NCBI GenBank assembly: GCA_004352715.1
Contig: SCFE01000024.1
Span: forward strand, 2,096,616 to 2,160,615
DNA: 64,000 bases
DNA from: Hofstenia miamia
Taxonomy: Eukaryota; Xenacoelomorpha; Acoela
Reading direction: 5' to 3'
Part shown: positions 55,060 to 64,000 of the stretch, in pieces
Numbering within the stretch: the stretch's first letter is position 1
Layout of the letters: every line of letters begins with the position of its first letter
The notes under the pieces: model-generated
What the model saw: the letters and a program-made list of their open reading frames with translations, nothing else
Databases searched by the model: none
Told to the model about the DNA's origin: nothing
Position numbers and translations under genes: made by a program

Positions 55060-56325
55060 AGGAAAAAATTAATATACCAAGGTTAGAACTAAAGACGTGA
55101 AGGAAAAAATTAATATACCAAGGGTAGAATTAAACACATGAAGGAAAAAATTTATATACCATGATTAGAACTAAACACATGAAGGAAAAAATTAATATAC
55201 CAAGGTTAGAACTAAAGACGTGAAGGAAAAAATTAATATACCAAGGGTAGAATTAAACACATGAAGGAAAAAATTAATATACCATGATTAGAATTAAACA
55301 CATGAAGGAAAAAATTAATATACCATGATTAGAACTAAACATGTGAAGGAAAAAATTAATATACCAAGGCAGAAACTACACACACAAAGCATTAACGAGC
55401 TAAATAATTTAATACAAAACTTTATAAATGAAATTGAAGTACAGCCACAAGTTCCATCATTAATACATTACCATATATGTACACTGCTAAACATAAAAAT
55501 TAGCCAATCACAAAAACTCTGTTTTTAAATTTTACGGATATTTTAAAACTATTATTTGCAATTTTGGAACTTAGTTGATGAGATGTATCTCTAGAAATCT
55601 ACCATTAATGAAACACGTACAAATCATTTCTACATTCTCATTGTATAATAAATAGTATTATTAAATTTNGTGAAGGAAAAAATTAATATACCAAAGGGTA
55701 GAACTAAACATGTGAAGCAAAAATTTAATATACCAAGGGTAGAATTAAACACATGAAGGAAAAAATTAATATACCAAAGGGTAGAACTAAACAAATGAAG
55801 GAAAAAATTGATATACCAAGGGTAGAACTAAACACATGAAGGAAAAAATTAATATACCAAGGTTAGAACTAAAGACGTGAAGGAAAAAATTAATATACCA
55901 AGGGTAGAATTAAACACATGAAGGAAAAAATTAATATACCATGATTAGAATTAAACACATGAAGGAAAAAATTAATATACCATGATTAGAACTAAACATG
56001 TGAAGGAAAAAATTAATATACCAAGGCAGAAACTACACACACAAAGCATTAACGAGCTAAATAATTTAATACAAAACTTTATAAATGAAATTGAAGTACA
56101 GCCACAAGTTCCATCATTAATACATTACCATATATGTACACTGCTAAACATAAAAATTAGCCAATCACAAAAACTCTGTTTTTAAATTTTACGGATATTT
56201 TAAAACTATTATTTGCAATTTTGGAACTTAGTTGATGAGATGTATCTCTAGAAATCTACCATTAATGAAACACGTACAAATCATTTCTACATTCTCATTG
56301 TATAATAAATAGTATTATTAAATTT
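54974..56325. repeat. 41-bp minisatellite with suspected assembly duplication
   Basis: The unit is about 41 bp (TGAAGGAAAAAATTAATATA then CCAAGGGTAGAACTAAACAC A), with rare 42-bp variants that keep frame. The array and its 3' flank occur twice: 55324-55668 equals 55981-56325 with offset 657. The copies are joined at n 55669; another n is at 54973. Direct, spacer-less units rule out a CRISPR array. Confidence 0.85.
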
Positions 56326-57231
56326 ACTGAACTAGCGATTACTTTATTTCAATCATCCTTCTCTCATGCTAAATTTGAATGTGAATCGCATGTTAAATTA
56401 ATAGCTGGGTAAAACTTTGACATTTATCAGTTAGAGAATACTATAGATTTTTACTTATTCACAATGGAAACGTAGGAGTTTACATTTTTTTATATCAAAA
56501 TTAATGCTTATCAAATGTTACAAAATAAAATAATAAATATCTACGAATGTAAAATTTCACAAAAAGAAATTCATATTAGCATTCATTGTAATCGAAAAAT
56601 AATAATAATATTAATAACATATAGAAACCTAATTAAATCAATAATGATTGCATTGCACACCTTACCTGTAGATTAGAAATTGAAATTGCGCCTAATACTT
56701 TGGTCAAACATAAAACTGTAAAATGATTTTTTCCAATTAAGCAAAAATTTGTTATTTAATATAATTGAATTTCTTTTAATTGATATTCCTTCATTTATTA
56801 TTATTATAATTACAATTTGAAATAAACTATCAGTGATATATCAAATTATTTTTTGACAAAAAGCGAGTAGAATAAAATTTTCTCTAAGGTCTTTATTCTA
56901 ACACATCAAAATTCCAGTTAAATTTTATCATTATGCAAATGATGTGCTTTAACTCAATTACAAATTATTAATCACTCTCTCGCTAGTTTTCTAATCACAT
57001 AGTTTGTTGTTAATTTATTGACCATGACGCCTTGTATGAAATCTAATGTGTTTTTCGAAGTACGTGGAAATGGTTACAACAACATTTACTATATTAAAGA
57101 AATGTTAATTTTATTGAATAAAAAATTATATGTAATCACAGTATGACATTCAAAGGAAATTATTTATTAATTTATCAAACATATTAACTAGTACATGTAG
57201 AAAAAAGAGTGAAAGCAAAACTATACATTTT
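56326..57231. other. non-coding interior of the TIR element
   Basis: Very AT-rich, with no frame or repeat that I can support. Confidence 0.5.
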
Positions 57232-57779
57232 CTATTTACTAAACTGCTGTAATACAATACATTTTGCAATAGCACTGTTTCCAATCCCCATGTCATCATT
57301 GCGAAAAAGTTTTTTATTGATCAAAACCTTGTAATTTTCACCCAATGCATTGACGTAGCATTTAGGCAGAAAATAATAAACACCATTATCGAGTCTAATC
57401 TTTACTGCCACACCATATCTTGTGTTCAACTGAACAGCGTCTTCGATTGTTAGCCAAAGTTTTTTCGGATGTTCACTAGCAGGACTTGCGGTTGAAAAAA
57501 TACATTGTGATAGCTGGGAAATGACATCATTTAAACATTGTAAAACATTGTCGTCTTCACTAGTGTTGGAGATTGGGAAGACAATTGCATTATTATTGAC
57601 TACAGGACGTCCTTGCTTGTGTTGAGTCCTTCGTTTTTCCTTTACAGGTGCAGGAGGAGGGAAGCCATCATCTCTTGTGTTAGCAGATTATATTTGGAGG
57701 CTGGTGGTGGAGTTGTACATAACTCGTCAAATAGATTACCAAGTGTACCAGATGCTATGGTTTCAACAGACATTGCCAT
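57232..57779 (-). pseudogene. unidentified minus-strand gene of the TIR element, one frameshift
   Basis: Starts at 57779 with MAMSVETIASGTLGNLFDEL, then a proline patch (CTTPPPASKYNL). After a shift around 57685 it continues DDGFPPPAPVKEKRRTQHKQ, then VNNNAIVFPISNTSEDDN, VLQCLNDVISQLSQCIF, KKLWLTIEDAVQLNTRYGVA and VKIRLDNGVYYFLPKCYVNA to a stop at 57232. The C-terminal phrase T-R-Y-G ... G-V-Y-Y-F-L-P resembles a small beta-rich (OB-like) domain in uncharacterised element proteins I remember; that is inference. A basic linker separates an acidic N-terminus from this domain. Confidence 0.5.
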
Positions 57780-57951
57780 AAGAAAAATGAATTTGTGTAG
57801 AAGACGATTTGGGTGAATATATAGATCGAGTCGTTTAATCAGTCAACACATCATGACGTCACTACAACCCCCCCGGCAATTTCCACGTCCAATTATTTAT
57901 GTAATATGTATAAAAAATTTGGTTACATTTTAAACAATAGACTGCAAAAAA

Positions 57952-58462
57952 ATGTGTTTATTTTTGCAATTGACATGTGTTTTCTGTGAAACATATTTAT
58001 TACCCTCAATATTAGAAAATTATTTGTTTGAAAATACTTATGTAATTCCAAAAATATAATATGAATAAAAAAATTGTTACATTTTAAACATTTCTAATTT
58101 CATTGAGTTTTGAAAATTTCTTTATCTCTATGTGTATTGATAAATTGGCTACATTTAAACAATAGACTGTAAACAATATTGCTTGCCAACAGAACATATT
58201 CCAATGACGTCAGAGATACACACCCGTCAATATACATATACAATTATTTATGTAATATGAATAAAAAAATTGGTTACATTTAAACAATAGACTACAAACA
58301 AATGTGTTTCCAACAAATATTATAACAAAAGAGAGTATGTTCCAATGACGTCAGAGTTATACAGACGGCCAAAGTAGACAATTTCATGATAGCCACGCCA
58401 TACATCCCCCGGCAGGGTCAAAGGTCAATTGGTGCCACGGGGTGGACTCGAATATAACTACT
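57952..58462 (-). repeat. right terminal inverted repeat, with internal reiterations
   Basis: Mirror of 50843-51285, but longer because the block with CCAATGACGTCAGAG and the TTTAAACAATAGACTG motif is reiterated. Copies of GGTTACATTTTAAACAATAG (some varied) lie at about 57921, 58077, 58146 and 58273. TGACGTCA occurs at 57854-57861, 58205-58212 and 58346-58353. Confidence 0.8.
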
Positions 58463-58468
58463 GGTAGC
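58463..58468. other. 6-bp target duplication, right
   Basis: GGTAGC, matching 50837-50842. Confidence 0.85.
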
Positions 58469-58697
58469 TCTAATGCATCAATCACCCTACAGACCTGACA
58501 TGAAGTTGGCAGACAGATGGCTCTTCAAACACCTGAAGAAGAATCTTCGTAAACATCATTTGGACTTTGCTGAAGAGTTGAAAGAAGAAACGCTTGGCTG
58601 CTGCGACGCACTCCACATGAATGCTTCCAAAATGAGCTACAGAGACTATATTGTAAACATGTTATTCAAGAGAGGGGAGAGTATATTGTTTAAATAA
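58469..58697 (+). pseudogene. mariner transposase, C-terminal third
   Basis: Encodes HQSPYRPDMKLADRWLFKHL and a basic helical end to a stop at 58697. PYRPDMKLAD is the S-P-D-L-A-P-S-D block of mariners. Joined to the left part with one hexamer, the spacing from the second to the third catalytic position is the mariner D34D value. This confirms the two parts were one gene before the 7.6-kb insertion. Confidence 0.8.
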
Positions 58698-58770
58698 ACT
58701 GTTTTCATTGGATATTGCATGTTCTTATCACTTTTAAGGCAGTCTCATTATTTTTCAGACATCCCAAGTA

Positions 58771-58960
58771 TATTGCCTACTAGTTTATTACTACAATTAA
58801 ATGATCTAACATACTTTATCAAATTGATTAAAGCTATACATCTTTATGATCATATTATAAAAGTTATTCTGGCAATCGTCGGAAAAGACAATTCAATATA
58901 ATGCAACCAGAAGAAACTGATCATTATTATTTTATTAGGATTGTTCTCTTAGTAAATTAT
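58771..58960 (+). pseudogene. LINE RT C-terminal fragment, right half
   Basis: Encodes LPTSLLLQLNDLTYFIKLIK, the continuation of the LINE segment that ends at 49818 (R-x-x-x-L-P-x-S-L-R-x-x-x-N-D-L pattern). A one- or two-base shift lies at the join. Confidence 0.6.
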
Positions 58961-60817
58961 ATTTTCCAGTGTCACTCCATCAATTTATTAGAGAATGCTC
59001 CAAAGATGAGGGAATTTAAATGAATATTTTTTTGATTATTTTCATAATGAATATAATCAACATTGTAAAATATTTATAAAATGCTCTCCTATAGCTCACT
59101 CTTAGTAAATCAACATTTATTTATGTATTTATTTACTTATTCATTTATCATTGGTTTGTGCAAAATATTTCATTATTAAAAAATGTATTTTTCTCAAAAT
59201 ACTTTTAACTTGGCATTTTCATTTAACAATAATTTGCAGACTCATATCCAGTGGAAATAATTGTGGTTATCCCAAAATATTCTTCAAACAAGTTTAATAT
59301 TCAGAATGCTTTCTGTGTCGGCATTTGAGTTTTCATGGCGACAATGTCAGCAAAAAACGTGCTTAGAAAAATATTTGAATGTAGGATCGCCAAAAGGTTG
59401 TTCCTGTATATGTCATATTAAGTGTTTAGTAGAAAACTTATATTGCTTAAAAACCTTTAAATTTTGGATAGCCATAGTTTTTTTCTTCTGCAAGTAGAAT
59501 GTGTTTTTATCATATTATATTATAAAGGACATTTATCTGCCATTTGATGTAGTAATGCAAGCACTCCGCAAAAATAGATGCAGAAATATTTTTAATTTAC
59601 CGCAATTCAGTTACAAAATTTAGAGTAATCAACTGTGTGCTTATTATTCAGTATTTTAGTATATTATAGTAGCATTGAATATTGAATTCAATGCATCTTG
59701 GGTGTTACAATATATATATATATATATTGGTAATCAAAACTAGTGACTATTACTATATTTACACATCTTTGTGTACTGCTCTCATAAATCAGGTTTTTCA
59801 GATTTTAATGTTTTATGTATGTTTGCTATTAAAATTTAATCTTTATAAGTATAAAAGTCGATCTTGTATGTCTTAATTTTATAGTAAACAACATGTATTT
59901 CAAGGGATTTATGTTTTGGAACATGTGTAATTTTTAACTTGAAATCAGTGTAATAGCTGCATATATTTAAGAGTCAGGTGTGCCTTATATTTTTAATTTG
60001 ATATTGTGATTTGCTTAGTTAATGTAAATATGTGTGCAATGCATTTAGTTTCAATTGTCAAAGCAACTTGTTCATAATTATTGAAAGATAAATACAAAAA
60101 TAACATCAATTTAGGTTTTTCTGACTTTGAGACTAATTTTCTCTAAAACGGCTCCCATGAATTTTTCTAAATTTTCATGTTTTAGTAAGACATTCAACCT
60201 GCAATATCCAATATTTCAAGATATTGTTGCATAGCTTTGAGGATATCCAAAAAGCCTAAAAATTTACGCCGTTTGGCTCAACCATTCTAGGTCGCAATAA
60301 ATTTTGAAAATATTATACATTTAATTAATGTGTAATAACCAAATACCAAGTTTCATTAAAATCTGTTCATTATTGGCTTATTTCAAAAAATATTAATTTT
60401 AGGCCAGTTTTTTTCAAAAACCGTTCTACAACTTTTTTTAAATTAAATTATTTTTGAAAGTCGTGTAAGTACTATACAATATTTCTATGGCTAAGGCTAT
60501 GTCACTCTGTGGTCCTGGTTATTTGACGTTTTCAATTTTCTAAGCTTTTTTGAATTTGGCTTTGGCCGAAATATATATTTCAAAAATTTTTATTCTCTAT
60601 TTTGTTTTCAATTAATAATGAGCATATATTGAAAATATCATCAAATCCCGAACAATTTATAAGAATTTATTGTAAAAAAATATCCGCAGATTTCACATTT
60701 AAATGACTTTATTAGGCAGCCTGCCAAAACTGTATTATTGTACATATTAGCACATGCACAGTTTATTATTTCTTTTATTTAAACCAAATAGGCAATACAA
60801 AATTAAAATGTTACAAT
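58961..60817. other. AT-rich non-coding sequence
   Basis: No gene recognised. A short (AT)n run lies at 59711-59727. Short frames (59261-59497, 59682-59876) lack motifs. Confidence 0.5.
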
Positions 60818-61871
60818 TTATTTAATAAAATGGAGTCTGCTTAAAAGTGAGACCCCCACAATGTGAACACAGAGTTCCACAAATGTGAACACAGAGTTCC
60901 ACATGTTGCAGTGTAGCTTTGCCGTTGCACAGCCTGCACAGACATTCTGGTAATGGAGCATAACAATCCACATTTTGGCATATTCGGAAGTGCAGCCCAC
61001 GTTTAGCATAACGCGCCAATAATCAAAGATCTTCAGCCCTATGATTCAGGGGCTTCCTCAAGAAAGGAAGAAAATACCGTTGGTTATTAGGAGCTTCTGG
61101 TAAGGCGAGGCTAAATTGAACGATTACAACATTCCTTATTGGTGACCATTTTGAGATGTGACTACACTGAGTAGCAGATGCGTTGTTTGCTAGACCCAAA
61201 GTCCGCATCAAATATCACGACTGTACATGCTCAAGGTGTTCATCAATATTCCGAAGGGTAATCCATTTTTTAAATGACTGCATAGCATATGTGATAATGG
61301 GATATATCTTGCCAAAGAAAATTTTATGCGGCGCACATGTTTCAATCTTGGCTAGGCTAACCAATTGCGAACATGAAGCAATCGATGCGTAGGCTTTGTT
61401 CTTTATGTAGGCACAATGTGCGTCGAAACTAAGAGTTGGTTGCAATATAACCCCTAAGTACATGAACCGGTTAACATATTGCAATGGGGATCCATTACAA
61501 CAAATAGAGTCCGTTTCTGAAAGAAGTCCACCTCGGCGAAACTTCATAAATTTGGACTTTCCTATATTTACCGTCATTTCATTTGATGAACAATGTTGAG
61601 ATAGGACCTGTAGGTCCGTTAGATATTTTCCCTAGACAACTACATCTTCCCCATACATCAAAATAAGAATATCTCTGTTTAATTTGAGGGATGCTACCAA
61701 GTCGTATGTATACAGTAAGAAGAGCAATGTGTATAACAACTCTTCCTGTTGAACGCCGACAGACTGCTTCACTGGTTCTAGTACCACCGACCCGCTTAGA
61801 ACTGATAGGAAGTTCTCTTCCAAAAACAACCAAATTGTCCTAAGAAACGATAAAAAGCAACTGCTTTGCAA
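60818..61871 (-). pseudogene. APE-type LINE, RT palm to C-terminal zinc knuckle
   Basis: From 61871 down: VKQSVGVQQEELLYTLLFLL, the G-V-x-Q-G-x-x-x-S-P-L block; LILMYGEDVVV, the Y-A-D-D box altered to Y-G-E-D; then NIGKSKFMKFRRGGLLSETD, YVNRFMYLGVILQPTLSF and YPIITYAMQSFKKW. It ends with CRLCNGKATLQHVELC at about 60920-60870, a C-terminal C-C-H-C knuckle. Frameshifts and the lost catalytic aspartate make it inactive. Confidence 0.75.
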
Positions 61872-62329
61872 GAGTCAGTCATAATTAATTGCACTACGTT
61901 GCTACAGCGTTACTAGGCAATGGATGAGCGTATTTCAACCTAATGCCCTCATCACTATATCAGATATCACAATGACAAACTTGACGGTCTTAATTAACAA
62001 AAAACCTATTTTTTCATTATTGTGGAATCGGTCTCCAAAACAAATTCTACATTTTAGTCCTTGCTAAGTCCCGCATTATATATTATTACGAAGTCCCTCG
62101 CGGTAGCCCAACAGATTCAATTTATTGATCACCTCTATTCAGATACGATATTTCTAAACGTTTACTTTTCAAAAACTTCTTATAACTTATCTCTAAATCT
62201 TTTTGAGTAGTGGGGATGCGAGTAAATTTATCATATTTGTTGTAGCTCAACTTACTTGCCGTTTTCACAAAGTTCTAGTTAACAATGCGAGATCAAAATA
62301 CCTCCCTGTCATTAGTGGAATTGCTTAGA
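61872..62329. other. spacer, nothing recognised
   Basis: No convincing frame; AT-rich. Confidence 0.45.
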
Positions 62330-64000
62330 GTTTTGTCCTGAAATTTTCCAGATGGCTATATTGTAAAAATTTTTATACTGATGATCCTGAAGTGTGGTCA
62401 GATGTTCTCTTGATCTGATACTACCGTCTCCCTTATGCTGAGCGCAAATCTTTTGGTCTTCGTCCCCGCCATCGTGATGCTTCTGGTCGTGATTAACTAC
62501 CTGCACCTCTTAGATTGGATCTTACTCCTCATCCCAACTCTGGTTTCTCTTTTTTGCTCGCCAATGCCCGCAGTCTTGTCTCATTAAACCGTCGTCTCAG
62601 TTTTTACAACTACTTCCTGCAGTCTCCTGTTGACTTCATTTACATTACTGAAACCTGGCTTGATATTTCTCTTCCTGACAGTGTTGTTTTTCCTAACTCC
62701 ACACCTAACGTTCTCTGCCGTATGGATCGCTCTGGTGGTCGTCATGGTGGTGTTCTCATTGCCTCACGTCGTCCTAATCTTGACATCTACCGCCTCTCCT
62801 TTGATTCTTTTTCCTTTGATTTCTGTTTCGGCTGTGCTGTTGTTCTCAGTGATCACATTGTTTCTCTTCTCTGTGTTTACAACCCTCCTTCCAACAGTCC
62901 TTTTCGTATTCCCCTTGCTGATTTTTCATACATGCTTGAGTACCTTCATGATCAGTCTATCACTCTATCTCGTCAACTTGGATTTCCCACTCCTCCCCAT
63001 CTCCTCATCTGTGGTGACTTCAACCTCCCTAATGTTTGTTGGAATGCGCTTGACTCTAATGACGCCTATGAATCCGCTGTTCTGGATCTTTTCGCTTCCT
63101 ACTCTTTTGAACAGCTTGTATTTTCTCCTACTTCCTGCTCCTCTCTCCTTGATTTGGATTGTGCTCTCACCCTTATCGTATTTTTGACACCTCTGTAGTT
63201 CCTGTTCCGGTTAATCTGTCTGATCACTCATTTGTTCGCTTCAACCTGTCTATTAATTCTATTAACCCATCTGTTTGTCCTGCTGCTTCTCAATATGCTC
63301 GATCTAACAGTGACTTTGTTTCTCTTAATGCTGCTCTCTCCTCCTCATTCCCTATTTTTAATGACTCTTTCTCTGCTGATGACTGGTACACCTTCCTTCA
63401 CCAAGTTATTTTATCCTTTGTTCCCCGTCGTCGGAAAAAGCGTATTTCCCTTTCTACTTCTCATCCCTTACTGTACACTCTTTGAATAAACTTGAATCTT
63501 TCAAACGCCGTTACGGTCCTTCTGATTCTTCGAAGCTCTCTTCTCTCACAGAAGAGGTCATCAACTTCATGGAACTCGACAAAATCTCTACTGTCCAGCT
63601 TCTCATCTGGATCTCTTCAAGACTCTTACTTTTTTTTGCGTTCCTTGCATTCCAAACCTGATCTCCCCAGCTTGAATTGGAACCATCTTTCTGCACACTC
63701 GGATCTGGAGAAGGCTGATCTTTTCAATGCCTATTTTGCTTAGAATTTCTCCTGTCACCTCCCCATTGATTCGCCTATGTGACATCGTCTTCAACGCCCA
63801 TGATATTTTCCTCATGCTTAAGTCCTGCAAGTTTTCTGGTCCCTGCTATCCTGATGGCGTCTCATCGTTTGTCATTCACGAAACTTCCTCAACTCTTTCC
63901 ATCCATTTCAAGCATCTCTTCTCCTATATTTGCTCCTCTAAGCGCTTTCCGCCTTGCTAGAAAACATCTTGGATCCCTCCACTACTAAAATCCAATCAGC
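62330..64000 (+). mobile_element. APE-type LINE, young-looking, running off the window
   Basis: 62515-63198 encodes the AP endonuclease: FSFLLANARSLVSLNRRLSF, YITETWLDISLPDS, RHGGVLIASR, LLICGDFNLPNVCWNALDSN and a S-P-T block (FSPTSCSSLLDLD). After a shift at about 63160 comes NLSDHSFVRFNLS, closing the endonuclease. Then linker helices with NKLESFKRRYG and FNAYFA, and the beginning of RT (KSCKFSGPCYPDGVSSFVIH, S-G-P-D-G block) near 63830. Base composition is clearly less AT-rich than its surroundings, with C/T-rich codons, suggesting recent arrival. Only a few frameshifts are visible. Confidence 0.8.

Larger units (their letters stand above)
50843..58462. mobile_element. 7.6-kb long-TIR element with 6-bp duplication, Maverick/Polinton-like ends
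   Basis: It starts AGTAGTTATATTCGAGTCC and ends with the reverse complement GGACTCGAATATAACTACT. The duplicated hexamer is GGTAGC. Inverted similarity extends, with indels, to about 51285 and 57952. Deleting element plus one hexamer restores the mariner reading frame across the junction, which fixes the boundaries. Long TIRs, 5'-AG termini and 6-bp duplications are what is described for Maverick/Polintons, but those are 15-20 kb with polymerase B, integrase, ATPase and protease genes, none of which I recognise. It carries spliced minus-strand genes, a plus-strand gene with a minisatellite and another minus-strand gene. True length may be shorter because 54973-56325 holds suspected assembly duplications. 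Confidence 0.85.
49821..58768 (+). mobile_element. mariner element, itself split by a 7.6-kb insertion
   Basis: It starts CTTGGGCTATCTAAAAAGTA at 49821 and ends ...TTTTTCAGACATCCCAAG at 58768, imperfect terminal inverted repeats, with TA on both sides (49819-49820 and 58769-58770). Subtracting the inserted element and one copy of its 6-bp duplication leaves about 1.32 kb, the normal mariner length. Confidence 0.85.

Noticed and set aside
54974-56325. CRISPR-like array
   Set aside because: Units are contiguous 41-bp repeats without unique spacers, in a eukaryotic element.
50843-58462. Calling the element an intact Polinton or virus
   Set aside because: Termini fit, but length is about half and no polymerase B, integrase, ATPase, protease or capsid motif was recognised; left as Polinton-like in ends only.
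62630-63187. Hydrophobic 185-codon plus frame
   Set aside because: Plus-one shadow of the LINE endonuclease frame 62515-63198, caused by its C/T-rich codons.
1-64000. tRNA or rRNA genes
   Set aside because: I looked for GTTCRA/GGTTCGAATCC-type T-arms and conserved rRNA words by eye and saw none; tRNAscan-SE would settle it.

Overview
The window is AT-rich, intron-bearing, transposon-saturated animal DNA from a fragmented draft assembly. There are long N gaps (1037-1400, 5603-6602, 7075-7185, 19750-20045, 47570-47700) and five isolated single n bases (4388, 8847, 39606, 54973, 55669). Spliced exons, mariner/Tc1/hAT DNA transposons, a copia-like element and both APE-type and restriction-like-endonuclease LINEs point to an invertebrate. 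I cannot name the phylum. No rRNA, tRNA, CRISPR or operon was seen.

Region by region: 1-3334 is a minus-strand Ty1/copia-like retroelement (Gag, protease, integrase, RT, with a primer-binding site complementary to initiator-Met tRNA), interrupted by a hAT fragment. 3887-4864 is the first member of an orphan secreted-protein family. 5525-9211 is a gap flanked by LINE pieces, including a 5'-truncated restriction-like-endonuclease LINE. 9212-19749 is mostly non-coding with MITE-like pieces, a decayed second copy of the orphan family (16094-17531) and a Tc1-like transposase remnant. From about 20167 to 48636 I can thread exons of one plus-strand host gene. Most of its exon phases join exactly. 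Some introns are only about 40-50 bp, while others are swollen by hAT, mariner and LINE insertions. An intact third orphan-family gene (45318-46772, minus) lies antisense within its largest intron. 49000-49350 is a THAP-like remnant.

The most striking object is at 49597-58960. A LINE fragment is interrupted by a roughly 1.3 kb mariner with TA target duplications. The mariner is itself interrupted by a 7.6 kb element (50843-58462) with terminal inverted repeats of several hundred bp and a perfect 6-bp target duplication. That element carries its own spliced minus-strand genes (one with tandem C2H2 fingers), a plus-strand gene running into a 41-bp minisatellite, and another minus-strand gene. 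Its ends resemble Maverick/Polinton elements, but no DNA polymerase B, integrase, packaging ATPase or capsid gene is recognisable, so it is either a non-autonomous derivative or something undescribed.

The right end has a minus-strand LINE RT fragment (60818-61871) and a fairly fresh, less AT-rich APE-type LINE on the plus strand that runs off the window (62330-64000). At three of the single n bases the flanking sequence is directly repeated with near or complete identity, so those local duplications are probably unmerged contig overlaps rather than biology.
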